11,311 bases of DNA from Erysipelotrichaceae bacterium (GTDB lineage Bacteria > Bacillota_I > Bacilli_A > Erysipelotrichales > Erysipelotrichaceae): contig DMBB01000317.1 of the NCBI GenBank assembly GCA_003446295.1, positions 1 through 11,311 on the forward strand. Direction: 5' to 3'. Positions 1-6,052 of the stretch are shown here, in pieces. Below the pieces are notes generated by a model that was not told the DNA's origin, ran no database searches, and worked only from the letters and a program-made list of their open reading frames with translations. The position numbers and the translations under genes were made by a program. The first letter of the stretch is position 1. Every line of letters begins with the position of its first letter.

Positions 1-1840
1 TGCGCTTGAACTGCTGGGTAAAGAATCTGCGGAAGAATCTCTGAGCGGCCTGTTTGACGTCTTCATAAGAGAGTTCCGGATATGCCCTGAGTGCAAGAGC
101 CATGCTTCTGGAAGGCTCATAGCCGTATCTCAATGTATAGAACAGGAAGAAGTCGTTCAGATCATACTTGCCGATCTTTTCTTCTGTCTTCTGGGCGATC
201 TGTCCGTTTGCGCTGGGTGTCAGTTCCGGCGTGATCGGCGTATCACAGATCGCATGCAGTACCTGCTTCAGCTCGTCATTGCCGCATGTGTCTGCATAGC
301 TTCTGCAGATATACTGTACGAGTGTTTTCGGCACGGACGCATTTACAGCATACATGGACATATGATCGCCATTGTATGTGCACCATCCAAGAGCCAGTTC
401 CGAGAGATCGCCTGTACCGACGACAAGTCCGTTTTTCATATTTGCCGCATCCATCAGGATATAGGTGCGCATACGTGCCTGGGCGTTTTCATATGCGGTA
501 TCCCCTTCTCCCTGATATTCAAGGCTGTGTCCGATGTCTTCCAGATGGGACTTTACTCCTTTGGCGATCGGAACTTCATAGATCTCATCTGCCAGGATGC
601 GCATCAGTTCATTGGCATTGCTGTAGGTCTGACCGGACGTGTTCCCTTCATTCGGCATGGTGTATGCCAGAATACGGATCTGCGGAACGAGTTTTTTTGC
701 CTCGTGGCATACAAGCAGCGCAAGCGTGCTGTCCAGTCCGCCGGAAATACCGATCACCAGGTTATTGATATGTGTTGCCCTGACTCTGGTTGCCAGTCCG
801 TTTGCCTGAATGCGCAGGATCCTGCGGCAGCGTTCTCCGCGCTCGGTGTCATCTGACGGCACAAACGGATTTCTTGCGACAGGATAGTCTGCCTTATTCA
901 GCAGTTCCGTCATCTCACGGGTATCGGGATCAGTGATTCCGCCAAGCGGCTTGACATCCACTTCCACCCTGCGGAACCAGCTGTCATCACTGTTGTCAAA
1001 CGTATTCTGATGTCTTCTGTCATGCAGGATGCGTGACAGATCGATCACTGCTTTATCAGCATACGGACGTTCCGGGAATATGTTCTGCTTGAGCATGCTT
1101 CCGTTGACAGCGATCATTGTATGACCGGAGAATACAAGGTCCGTGCTGCTTTCGTCCATGCCGCCGGACGCATAAACATAAGCGCAATAGCAGGCACCGG
1201 ACTGCTGTACGACCAGATTCGTACGGTACTCCTGCTTGCCGATCAGTTCATCGGAAGCGGAGGGATTTACGATGATATTGGCTCCTGCAAGTGCCAGATG
1301 CGTGCTCGGTTTGTCAGGAACCCAGAGATCTTCACAGATCTCTACACCGATAACGGCGTTACTGGACGGATCTTCACAGATAATATCAATGCCGATCGGT
1401 ATCTCCTGCCCTTTCAGCACGATCGTTCTGCCGATCAGCTGCTTGCCTGACGCAAACCAGCGTTCCTCATAGAATTCCGAATAGTTCGGAATAAACTCTT
1501 TTGGGATCAATGCGCATACCTCGCCATGACTCAGAACAGCCGCACAGTTATAAAGGTTGTTTTCAAAGCGGATGGGAACGCCGATCACAGCAGTAAGACC
1601 TTCGATCTGTTCCGTTTCACGGGCGATCTCAAACATTGCCTGCTCTGCCTGTTCCAGCAGCAGATCGCTGCCGAACAGATCAGCACATGTATAGCCTGTT
1701 ACGCAAAGCTCCGGGAATACCACGATACCGCAGTCACTGCACGTATGCAGCATCTGTTTGATCTGTTCCGTATTGTATTTCACATCTGCCACCCTCATGG
1801 AAGGTACGGCAGCTGCTGCATAGATCATCTGGTTTTTCAT
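1..1840 (-). CDS. nadE: Glutamine-dependent NAD(+) synthase, C-terminus cut by window edge
   Basis: Catalyses the last step of NAD synthesis: nicotinate adenine dinucleotide + ATP + glutamine to NAD + AMP + PPi + glutamate. An N-terminal nitrilase-type glutaminase domain (about residues 1-280) carries the Glu-Lys-Cys triad: E44 in VFPELCVTGY, K114 in LIPKEFIPNY, C169 in GVEICEDLW. The C-terminal synthetase domain has the PP-loop SGGLDS at residues 366-371 and, near the edge, the family signature TPITPEL...AQKTEE...YDLNDFFLFY...FTQQFKR. The frame is open through base 2, giving 613 residues; bacterial two-domain NadE is roughly 640-680, so only the extreme C-terminus is missing. The ATG start lies 3 nt after the nadD stop, with GAGGAAA inside the nadD end as ribosome binding site. 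Last visible gene of the nrtR operon. Being fused to its own glutaminase, it does not depend on free ammonia. Identification is firm. Confidence 0.96.
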   Translation of the reverse strand, partial: MKNQMIYAAAAVPSMRVADVKYNTEQIKQMLHTCSDCGIVVFPELCVTGYTCADLFGSDLLLEQAEQAMFEIARETEQIEGLTAVIGVPIRFENNLYNCAAVLSHGEVCALIPKEFIPNYSEFYEERWFASGKQLIGRTIVLKGQEIPIGIDIICEDPSSNAVIGVEICEDLWVPDKPSTHLALAGANIIVNPSASDELIGKQEYRTNLVVQQSGACYCAYVYASGGMDESSTDLVFSGHTMIAVNGSMLKQNIFPERPYADKAVIDLSRILHDRRHQNTFDNSDDSWFRRVEVDVKPLGGITDPDTREMTELLNKADYPVARNPFVPSDDTERGERCRRILRIQANGLATRVRATHINNLVIGISGGLDSTLALLVCHEAKKLVPQIRILAYTMPNEGNTSGQTYSNANELMRILADEIYEVPIAKGVKSHLEDIGHSLEYQGEGDTAYENAQARMRTYILMDAANMKNGLVVGTGDLSELALGWCTYNGDHMSMYAVNASVPKTLVQYICRSYADTCGNDELKQVLHAICDTPITPELTPSANGQIAQKTEEKIGKYDLNDFFLFYTLRYGYEPSRSMALALRAYPELSYEDVKQAAQRFFRRFFTQQFKR

Positions 1841-1843
1841 ATT

Positions 1844-2461
1844 CTATTTCCTCAAATATTCATGGAGATCCGCCAGTTCTTCGGGTACCATCTCCATGAT
1901 CCGGTCTGAAGCTTCCAGCATTGCCCGGATCTGCTGTCTCACCTGAGTGCTGGATATATCACGATATGCATCATCCGTCTTCACAACTGTCATATATTCC
2001 TTCAGGGAAGACAGATAGGGATCTGATGCGATGATCTGTTCAGCATCATCGTCATCCCTGGACATCACAGCTATGCCGAATTCCCTGCACAGCTCGGGAA
2101 TGTGCTTCCAGCCTGTTTCCAGTTCCTGAAGCTTGTCGGAACCAAAGAGCAGTCTGACTTCATACCCTTGATCCCTCAGCATGCACAGCGTTTCATATGT
2201 GCGGGGCTGATGGTCGGCATTCAGTTCATAATCGCATACTTCCATCCATTCCCGGTTCTCTGCGATCTTTTCCAGCATTGCCAGTCTTGTTTCATTGTCA
2301 AAGGCAAAGTCCTTTCCCTGTTCATTTCTGATGTAGGTCTGCTTGCTCGGGACAAAGATCACCTTGTCATAGCCGAGCTTTCTTCTGACTTCATCAGCCA
2401 GTTCAATATGTGCCTTTGTCGGAGGATTAAAGGCTCCTCCGCAGACCAGCGCCCGTATCAG
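1844..2461 (-). CDS. nadD: Nicotinate-nucleotide adenylyltransferase (non-canonical start)
   Basis: Transfers AMP from ATP to nicotinate mononucleotide, giving nicotinate adenine dinucleotide for NadE. Family hallmarks are the nucleotide-binding motif GGAFNPPTKAHI (residues 8-19 from the CTG start), GSD at 107-109 and the C-terminal ISSTQVR motif at 169-175. The motif has Thr where most NadD proteins have the first His, as in other TxxH nucleotidyltransferases; the second His (H18) is kept. Length from CTG is 205 residues, normal for the family. No ATG, GTG or TTG exists between the in-frame TAA at 2465-2467 and the motif. The first GTG (2360-2362) would delete the active site. CTG at 2459-2461 overlaps the pncB stop as CTGA, 5 nt after GGAGGT. 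ATA at 2456-2458, 8 nt after it, is the alternative and gives the more typical N-terminal length. Function is certain; the exact start is not. Confidence 0.92.
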   Translation of the reverse strand: MIRALVCGGAFNPPTKAHIELADEVRRKLGYDKVIFVPSKQTYIRNEQGKDFAFDNETRLAMLEKIAENREWMEVCDYELNADHQPRTYETLCMLRDQGYEVRLLFGSDKLQELETGWKHIPELCREFGIAVMSRDDDDAEQIIASDPYLSSLKEYMTVVKTDDAYRDISSTQVRQQIRAMLEASDRIMEMVPEELADLHEYLRK

Positions 2462-3972
2462 ATCTTACCTCCGTGCAGACTTTCATACATATCATCACGG
2501 CACTTCTTGACCTTCAGCGTCAGGTCTACATAGTGCACATGCGGCATCTCAGGACGCAGTTCACTCTCCCATACACGGTGTTCAAGCTGATCTTTGATAT
2601 ATGCCTTCTTGGTTTTGATATCCGGCAGATCGATGACCAGTTCACCGCCGATGATGTGCGGTACGAGCAGCTGCTCTACACTGGTCGGTACGATCGTGCG
2701 GAACGGTCTGTAATCATCCGGATTGAGACTGTATACTTCGATCGGCTTGCCGGCTTCCACCACTTCATCATCCATGGAAATAATGTCGCACTGACCTTTT
2801 CCTTCTTCATCAAACACACGCCATGCCATCAGCTTGCCGGGAATGATCGCTTTGGAAGCGGAGTCGGAGCATTTCATTTTCGGACTGTAGCTGCCGTCTT
2901 CATTTTTGACTGCCACAAGCTTGTAAACACCGCCGAACACAGGATCTGTAGCGGAAGTGATCAGTTTTTCACCGACGCCGTATGAATCGAATTTTGCGCC
3001 TTCATACAGCTCCATATTGGCCATTTTCTTTTCATCCAGAGAGTTGGAAGCCACGAGCTTGACATATGTCTTTCCTGCCGCATCCAGTGCTTTGCGCAGT
3101 CTCTTATAGCCTCTGGCAAGGTCGCCGGAATCGATCCTCGCGCTCTTGACGCGCTTATTCGGATCATCCGGATACTTTGCGATCAGTTCATCATCCAGTC
3201 TGATCAGGTTCGGAAGGCCTGATTCCAGGATATTGTAAGTATCCAGCAACAGTGAAACATTGTTCGGATATGTATCTGCATATGCCCGGAACGCTTCCAG
3301 TTCTGTCGGGAAGAATTCGATGAAGGAGTGCGCGATCGTGCCGACTGCCTTCACATCCTCGCCATAGCGCATTTCCGCAAGGCAGTTTGCCGTGCCGATG
3401 CAGCCGCCGAGTATTGCGGCATATGCGCCGTCATTGCCTGCTGAAGCACCCTGGGCACGCCTTGTGCCGAATTCCATGACGTTTCTGGGCTTATGGATAT
3501 TCAGACCGGAGATCTTGGTTGCTTTTGTAGCGATCAGTGAATGGAAATTCATTGTCTGCAGCAGATATGTTTCGATCAGGATCGCGCCGACCATATCGCA
3601 TTCAATACGGACCATCGGAACCTGCGGATAGCAGACCGTGCCTTCTTTCAGTGCATAAACATCACCTTTCCAGCGGTAGGTCCTGAGGTAGTCGCAGAAT
3701 TCCTGGCTCATGCCCTTTGTGCGCAGCCAGATCAGGTCCTGTTCATTGAAATGATAGTTCTGCAGGAATTTCACAAGCTTATGCTGTCCGCAGCTGATCG
3801 CATAGCCCTGATCATCTGGATTGTCCCTGTAGAACATGTCGAATACCATGACGGTATCCTTATAGCCGTGCAGGAACAGGCAGTTTGCCATTGTGAATTC
3901 ATAGAAATCCGTGATCATTGCCGGATTGTCGTAATCTTCATCCGGAATATAAACTTCAGCATTGATACTCAT
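2458..3972 (-). CDS. pncB: Nicotinate phosphoribosyltransferase
   Basis: Converts nicotinate + PRPP (with ATP hydrolysis) to nicotinate mononucleotide, the committing step of Preiss-Handler salvage. The 504-residue protein has the family motifs in order: TDFYEFTMA at 21-29, EFGTRRAQG at 167-175, the presumed phosphorylated histidine H215 in GTIAHSFIEFF, DSGDL at 281-285 (phosphoribosyl-binding strand) and SYGVGEKL at 330-337. The length, about 500 residues, fits the longer Gram-positive PncB type rather than the roughly 400-residue enterobacterial one. The ATG start is preceded by AAGGGGGAAATT as ribosome binding site, 13 nt after the pncA stop. Its own TGA stop is overlapped by the probable nadD CTG. 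Cytoplasmic and expressed as part of the nrtR operon. Identification is firm. Confidence 0.97.
   Translation of the reverse strand: MSINAEVYIPDEDYDNPAMITDFYEFTMANCLFLHGYKDTVMVFDMFYRDNPDDQGYAISCGQHKLVKFLQNYHFNEQDLIWLRTKGMSQEFCDYLRTYRWKGDVYALKEGTVCYPQVPMVRIECDMVGAILIETYLLQTMNFHSLIATKATKISGLNIHKPRNVMEFGTRRAQGASAGNDGAYAAILGGCIGTANCLAEMRYGEDVKAVGTIAHSFIEFFPTELEAFRAYADTYPNNVSLLLDTYNILESGLPNLIRLDDELIAKYPDDPNKRVKSARIDSGDLARGYKRLRKALDAAGKTYVKLVASNSLDEKKMANMELYEGAKFDSYGVGEKLITSATDPVFGGVYKLVAVKNEDGSYSPKMKCSDSASKAIIPGKLMAWRVFDEEGKGQCDIISMDDEVVEAGKPIEVYSLNPDDYRPFRTIVPTSVEQLLVPHIIGGELVIDLPDIKTKKAYIKDQLEHRVWESELRPEMPHVHYVDLTLKVKKCRDDMYESLHGGKI
2467..2472 (-). promoter_or_regulatory. Shine-Dalgarno for nadD inside the pncB end
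   Basis: GGAGGT, read on the minus strand, lies in the last codons of pncB (LHGGKI). It is the strongest ribosome-binding signal near the true nadD N-terminus. It sits 5 nt before CTG and 8 nt before ATA, while no such sequence lies correctly before the GTG at 2360-2362. This supports initiation at a non-standard codon in the 2456-2461 interval. Confidence 0.75.
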
Positions 3973-3985
3973 AATTTCCCCCTTA

Positions 3986-4504
3986 TTACAGTATTTCGAT
4001 CTGGCAGGATCTCATGACTGCCAGTGCATGATCGTGATTCTCAGGTGTTGTCCCCGCACAGGCAGCTGCCTTGACGCGGATCGGTGTTTCGTGGAGACCG
4101 GCTCTGACAAGCATTGCGTTGGATACGACGCAGATATCCGTGCACAGACCGATCAGTGTTACGGATTCAGGCTGTTCCTTCAGCAGAAGATCAAGCAGTT
4201 CTGTACTGCCGAAGGTCGGCTTTTCAATACGCATGCCATTGCGCTTTGTGACTGCCTGCTCAATATGCTCCTCCAGTTTCCAGCCTTCCGTTCCTTTCAC
4301 ACAGTGAACGACCGGCAGATGCTTTCCTTCGAAGGTATTCAGATAGTCTTCCGTATGGGTGTCGAGTGTTGCGATGACAGTGTCATAATAGGGATCTTCG
4401 ATCTCCTTTACGGCTGCCGGGATGATCTCCACAGCCTCTTTTGTTCCAAGTGCCATGGAAACGAAATCATTCTGAAGATCGACTGCGATCAGTACATGTT
4501 TCAT
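3986..4504 (-). CDS. pncA: Nicotinamidase (isochorismatase-like cysteine hydrolase)
   Basis: Hydrolyses nicotinamide to nicotinate + ammonia, feeding PncB. The 172-residue protein shows the catalytic triad D9 (VDLQNDF), K95 (RIEKPTFGS) and C125 (GLCTDICVVSNA). Likely metal ligands are D48 and H50 in LDTHTEDY, E59 in FEGKHLPVVH and H67 in that same stretch. The assignment of E59 rests on alignment by eye with Gram-positive nicotinamidases. The family also holds isochorismatases and other amidohydrolases, but the position between nrtR and pncB makes nicotinamidase by far the best reading. The ATG overlaps the nrtR stop as ATGA, with GGAGG 7 nt upstream, so translation is probably coupled to the regulator. 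Confidence 0.95.
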   Translation of the reverse strand: MKHVLIAVDLQNDFVSMALGTKEAVEIIPAAVKEIEDPYYDTVIATLDTHTEDYLNTFEGKHLPVVHCVKGTEGWKLEEHIEQAVTKRNGMRIEKPTFGSTELLDLLLKEQPESVTLIGLCTDICVVSNAMLVRAGLHETPIRVKAAACAGTTPENHDHALAVMRSCQIEIL

Positions 4505-5355
4505 AAGTTTTCCTCCAGATAACGAAACATTGGATTGAATCTGTAAAGTGCAGCCTGTTTGCCCGCTGATTTTCTTGTTCTGCCGGTATTGACCAGCATG
4601 CGCTTGATATCACGGCGGAAGTTTCCCGTGTCGGTCTTATGGCCGACGACGGCTTCATATGCATCCTGGATCTGTCTCAGCGTCATCTCTTCGGGAAGCA
4701 GGTTGAAGAGAATGCCGGTGGATGCTGCACGGTTTCTCAGCAGATCAACAGCCATGTTGACCGCCTTGATATGATCGGCAGCCAGCGCTTCACTGCTTTC
4801 CTCTAGCAGTCTTGATGTTGTTTTGACATAATTCCTGTTTGCCTTATCGGTGATCTCATATGCGATATGCACATCATCCTTATCAAGCGTAAGGACGGAT
4901 GTCTGATGACCGTCATCCTGCGAAACGACCGTGCGCTTCACGGTAAACCATCCTGTTTCCGCCGCATCATCTCCCGCTTTGGATCTTCTGATGTTGGATT
5001 CATCCGTAAGCGCAAGATACATTGTCGATATAACCCTTGTCCTTGGATCGCGGTCCGCGCTTCCGAATGTATAAAGCTGGGTGAAATAGAATTCTTCGTC
5101 GATGGCTGTTTCTTCCTTCAGTTCCCTCAGCACCGCATCGTCCAGGTCTTCGTCAAATTCGACAAATCCGCCCGGCAGTGCCCATTGATGGATCCACGGA
5201 TGGTTTCCTCTGCGTATGAGAAGCAGCTTCAGCTGACCTTCTGATACGGTCATCAGGACCATATCAACGGTATTCGAAGGATGTCTGAAAGCAGAATCGT
5301 CATACTGCTCAAGAAACTCTTTTTCTGTCAGTCCCTGCGCATTTACTTTCTCCAT
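4501..5355 (-). CDS. nrtR: NrtR-type Nudix transcriptional regulator of NAD metabolism
   Basis: A 284-residue protein with an N-terminal Nudix domain (about residues 28-165) and a C-terminal winged-helix DNA-binding domain (about 205-284). The latter shows the NrtR-type pattern FNLLPEEMTLRQIQDAYEAV, then NFRRDIKRML and AALYRF. NrtR proteins repress NAD genes and, in characterised members, release DNA on binding ADP-ribose or related NAD-derived ligands. The Nudix box is nearly intact: G63, E69, R77, E78, E81 and E82 are all present, while the Gly after the EE pair is replaced by Ala84. Pyrophosphatase activity is therefore possible. The ATG at 5353-5355 is chosen because AGGAGG ends 4 nt upstream. 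A longer TTG reading to 5415 would start on the -35 hexamer, upstream of the transcription start. First gene of the salvage operon and presumably autoregulated. Confidence 0.94.
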   Translation of the reverse strand: MEKVNAQGLTEKEFLEQYDDSAFRHPSNTVDMVLMTVSEGQLKLLLIRRGNHPWIHQWALPGGFVEFDEDLDDAVLRELKEETAIDEEFYFTQLYTFGSADRDPRTRVISTMYLALTDESNIRRSKAGDDAAETGWFTVKRTVVSQDDGHQTSVLTLDKDDVHIAYEITDKANRNYVKTTSRLLEESSEALAADHIKAVNMAVDLLRNRAASTGILFNLLPEEMTLRQIQDAYEAVVGHKTDTGNFRRDIKRMLVNTGRTRKSAGKQAALYRFNPMFRYLEENL

Positions 5356-5367
5356 ACAGCCTCCTGA

Positions 5368-5390
5368 TATATAGTCATTTTGACTATATA
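5368..5390. promoter_or_regulatory. Probable NrtR operator (perfect inverted repeat)
   Basis: Two 10-bp arms, TATATAGTCA and TGACTATATA, are perfect reverse complements separated by TTT. The repeat overlaps the last bases of the -10 hexamer and covers the predicted transcription start, ending 2 bp before the nrtR Shine-Dalgarno. A palindrome of about 21-23 bp with TAGT/ACTA-type half-sites directly upstream of an NrtR gene is the expected form of an NrtR site. Binding there would block the whole operon. I saw no second copy elsewhere in the window. Confidence 0.85.
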
Positions 5391-5415
5391 ATACCACTGA
5401 TATTCCGCTTGTCAA
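5388..5415 (-). promoter_or_regulatory. Sigma-A type promoter of the nrtR-pncA-pncB-nadD-nadE operon
   Basis: On the minus strand, TTGACA (5410-5415, perfect -35) is followed after 16 nt by TATTAT (5388-5393) as -10. The predicted transcription start is about 5381, giving a leader of roughly 26 nt. No other gap in the operon exceeds 13 nt, so this is probably the only promoter. Confidence 0.8.
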
Positions 5416-5423
5416 TCACTGCC

Positions 5424-5450
5424 AAAAGAAAAGCACCCTTTTCCGGATGC
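5424..5450 (-). terminator. Rho-independent terminator of the small membrane protein gene
   Basis: Read on the minus strand: stem GCATCC / GGGTGC (6 bp with one G-T pair), loop GGAAAA, then TTTTCTTTT. It begins 1 nt after the upstream gene's TAA stop. It ends 8 bp before the nrtR -35 box, which insulates the NAD operon from upstream transcription. Confidence 0.75.
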
Positions 5451-5451
5451 C

Positions 5452-5946
5452 TTATCTCTTCACCTTCATGCGTGTGTACTTTTTGCCGATCCGCTTTTTC
5501 AGAAGCGCTTTGACTGCTTCTTCATCCTTCAGATCGAAGTTGATGTTGATATTGTAGTTGCCGTTCTTGGAAGAACCCGGTTCATTGACCGTAAATACGG
5601 CAAAGAAGCTCTTCTTTTCCTGCTGAAAATCATAGGCTCTGACTGTCCCGTACGGATAGAAGCTGCCATTGACGCAGACACCCTCATCACCGATACCGTC
5701 ACGGCACAGCAGATAGCTGACAACGCACAGCAGCATGCTCAGTATCCTGATGAACTCGATCGGGCCTGTATATACAAGCAAGGTTGCTGCACCGAGAATG
5801 GCTGCAGCTACAAACAATATCCTTGTGCCTGACCACAATTTGTCATAGATTGTGATCTTCCCCTTTGTACGGAAATAACCGACCCCTTGCCAGATCGCCA
5901 GTCCCAAAAACAGGACGATCAGGATATAATTTGACATCTGATTCAT
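5452..5946 (-). CDS. Small membrane protein of unknown function, three predicted helices
   Basis: I do not recognise a characterised family. The 164-residue protein has three hydrophobic segments (about residues 7-24, 41-59 and 64-81). These are followed by a soluble, probably cytoplasmic C-terminal domain of about 80 residues with the pattern GIGDEGVCVNGSFYPYG, then VRAYDF and NININFDL. It ends in a very basic tail (KKRIGKKYTRMKVKR). The layout resembles small Firmicutes DUF-type membrane proteins with a short beta-rich domain behind the helices; this is an impression, not a match. The ATG at 5944-5946 is preferred over a TTG 12 nt upstream, because GGAGGGG lies just before the ATG and overlaps the TTG codon. 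Single-gene unit with its own promoter and terminator, divergent from ppk2. Confidence 0.85.
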   Translation of the reverse strand: MNQMSNYILIVLFLGLAIWQGVGYFRTKGKITIYDKLWSGTRILFVAAAILGAATLLVYTGPIEFIRILSMLLCVVSYLLCRDGIGDEGVCVNGSFYPYGTVRAYDFQQEKKSFFAVFTVNEPGSSKNGNYNININFDLKDEEAVKALLKKRIGKKYTRMKVKR

Positions 5947-5967
5947 AATCCCCTCCAAACAGCGTTA

Positions 5968-5976
5968 ATTATACCA
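5968..5976 (-). promoter_or_regulatory. Extended -10 promoter for the small membrane protein
   Basis: On the minus strand the sequence is TGG-TATAAT, a perfect -10 hexamer with the TGn extension, 21 nt upstream of the ATG. No good -35 lies 16-18 nt upstream, which is typical of extended -10 promoters. The spacer contains a small CATGC/GCATG repeat of doubtful meaning. Confidence 0.65.
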
Positions 5977-6052
5977 TGCCGAAGCGCATGATTCATTATT
6001 TCTGTATGAGTTGTTTCGTGTTAGTATTATTGAAAAGGACGGGCATAATTCC

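Noticed and set aside
254..856. 200-codon open frame on the plus strand
   Set aside because: It lies entirely antisense to nadE, whose reading frame carries clear family motifs; the frame is a by-product of codon bias. The same holds for the long plus-strand frames inside pncB, pncA, nrtR, ppk1 and the lipid kinase gene.
2360..2362. GTG as nadD start
   Set aside because: It would remove the GGAFNPP motif that forms the nucleotide-binding site, and no Shine-Dalgarno lies before it.
3962..4522. 186-codon open frame on the plus strand opposite pncA
   Set aside because: Antisense to pncA, with no ribosome binding site and no recognisable domain; a shadow of the real gene.
5353..5415. Upstream TTG start adding 20 residues to NrtR
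   Set aside because: The TTG is the -35 hexamer of the promoter, upstream of the predicted transcription start, and would place the operator inside the coding region. The ATG has a perfect AGGAGG.
5976..5991. Small CATGC/GCATG inverted repeat in the promoter spacer of the membrane protein gene
   Set aside because: Five-base arms are expected by chance at this frequency, and no known operator fits.
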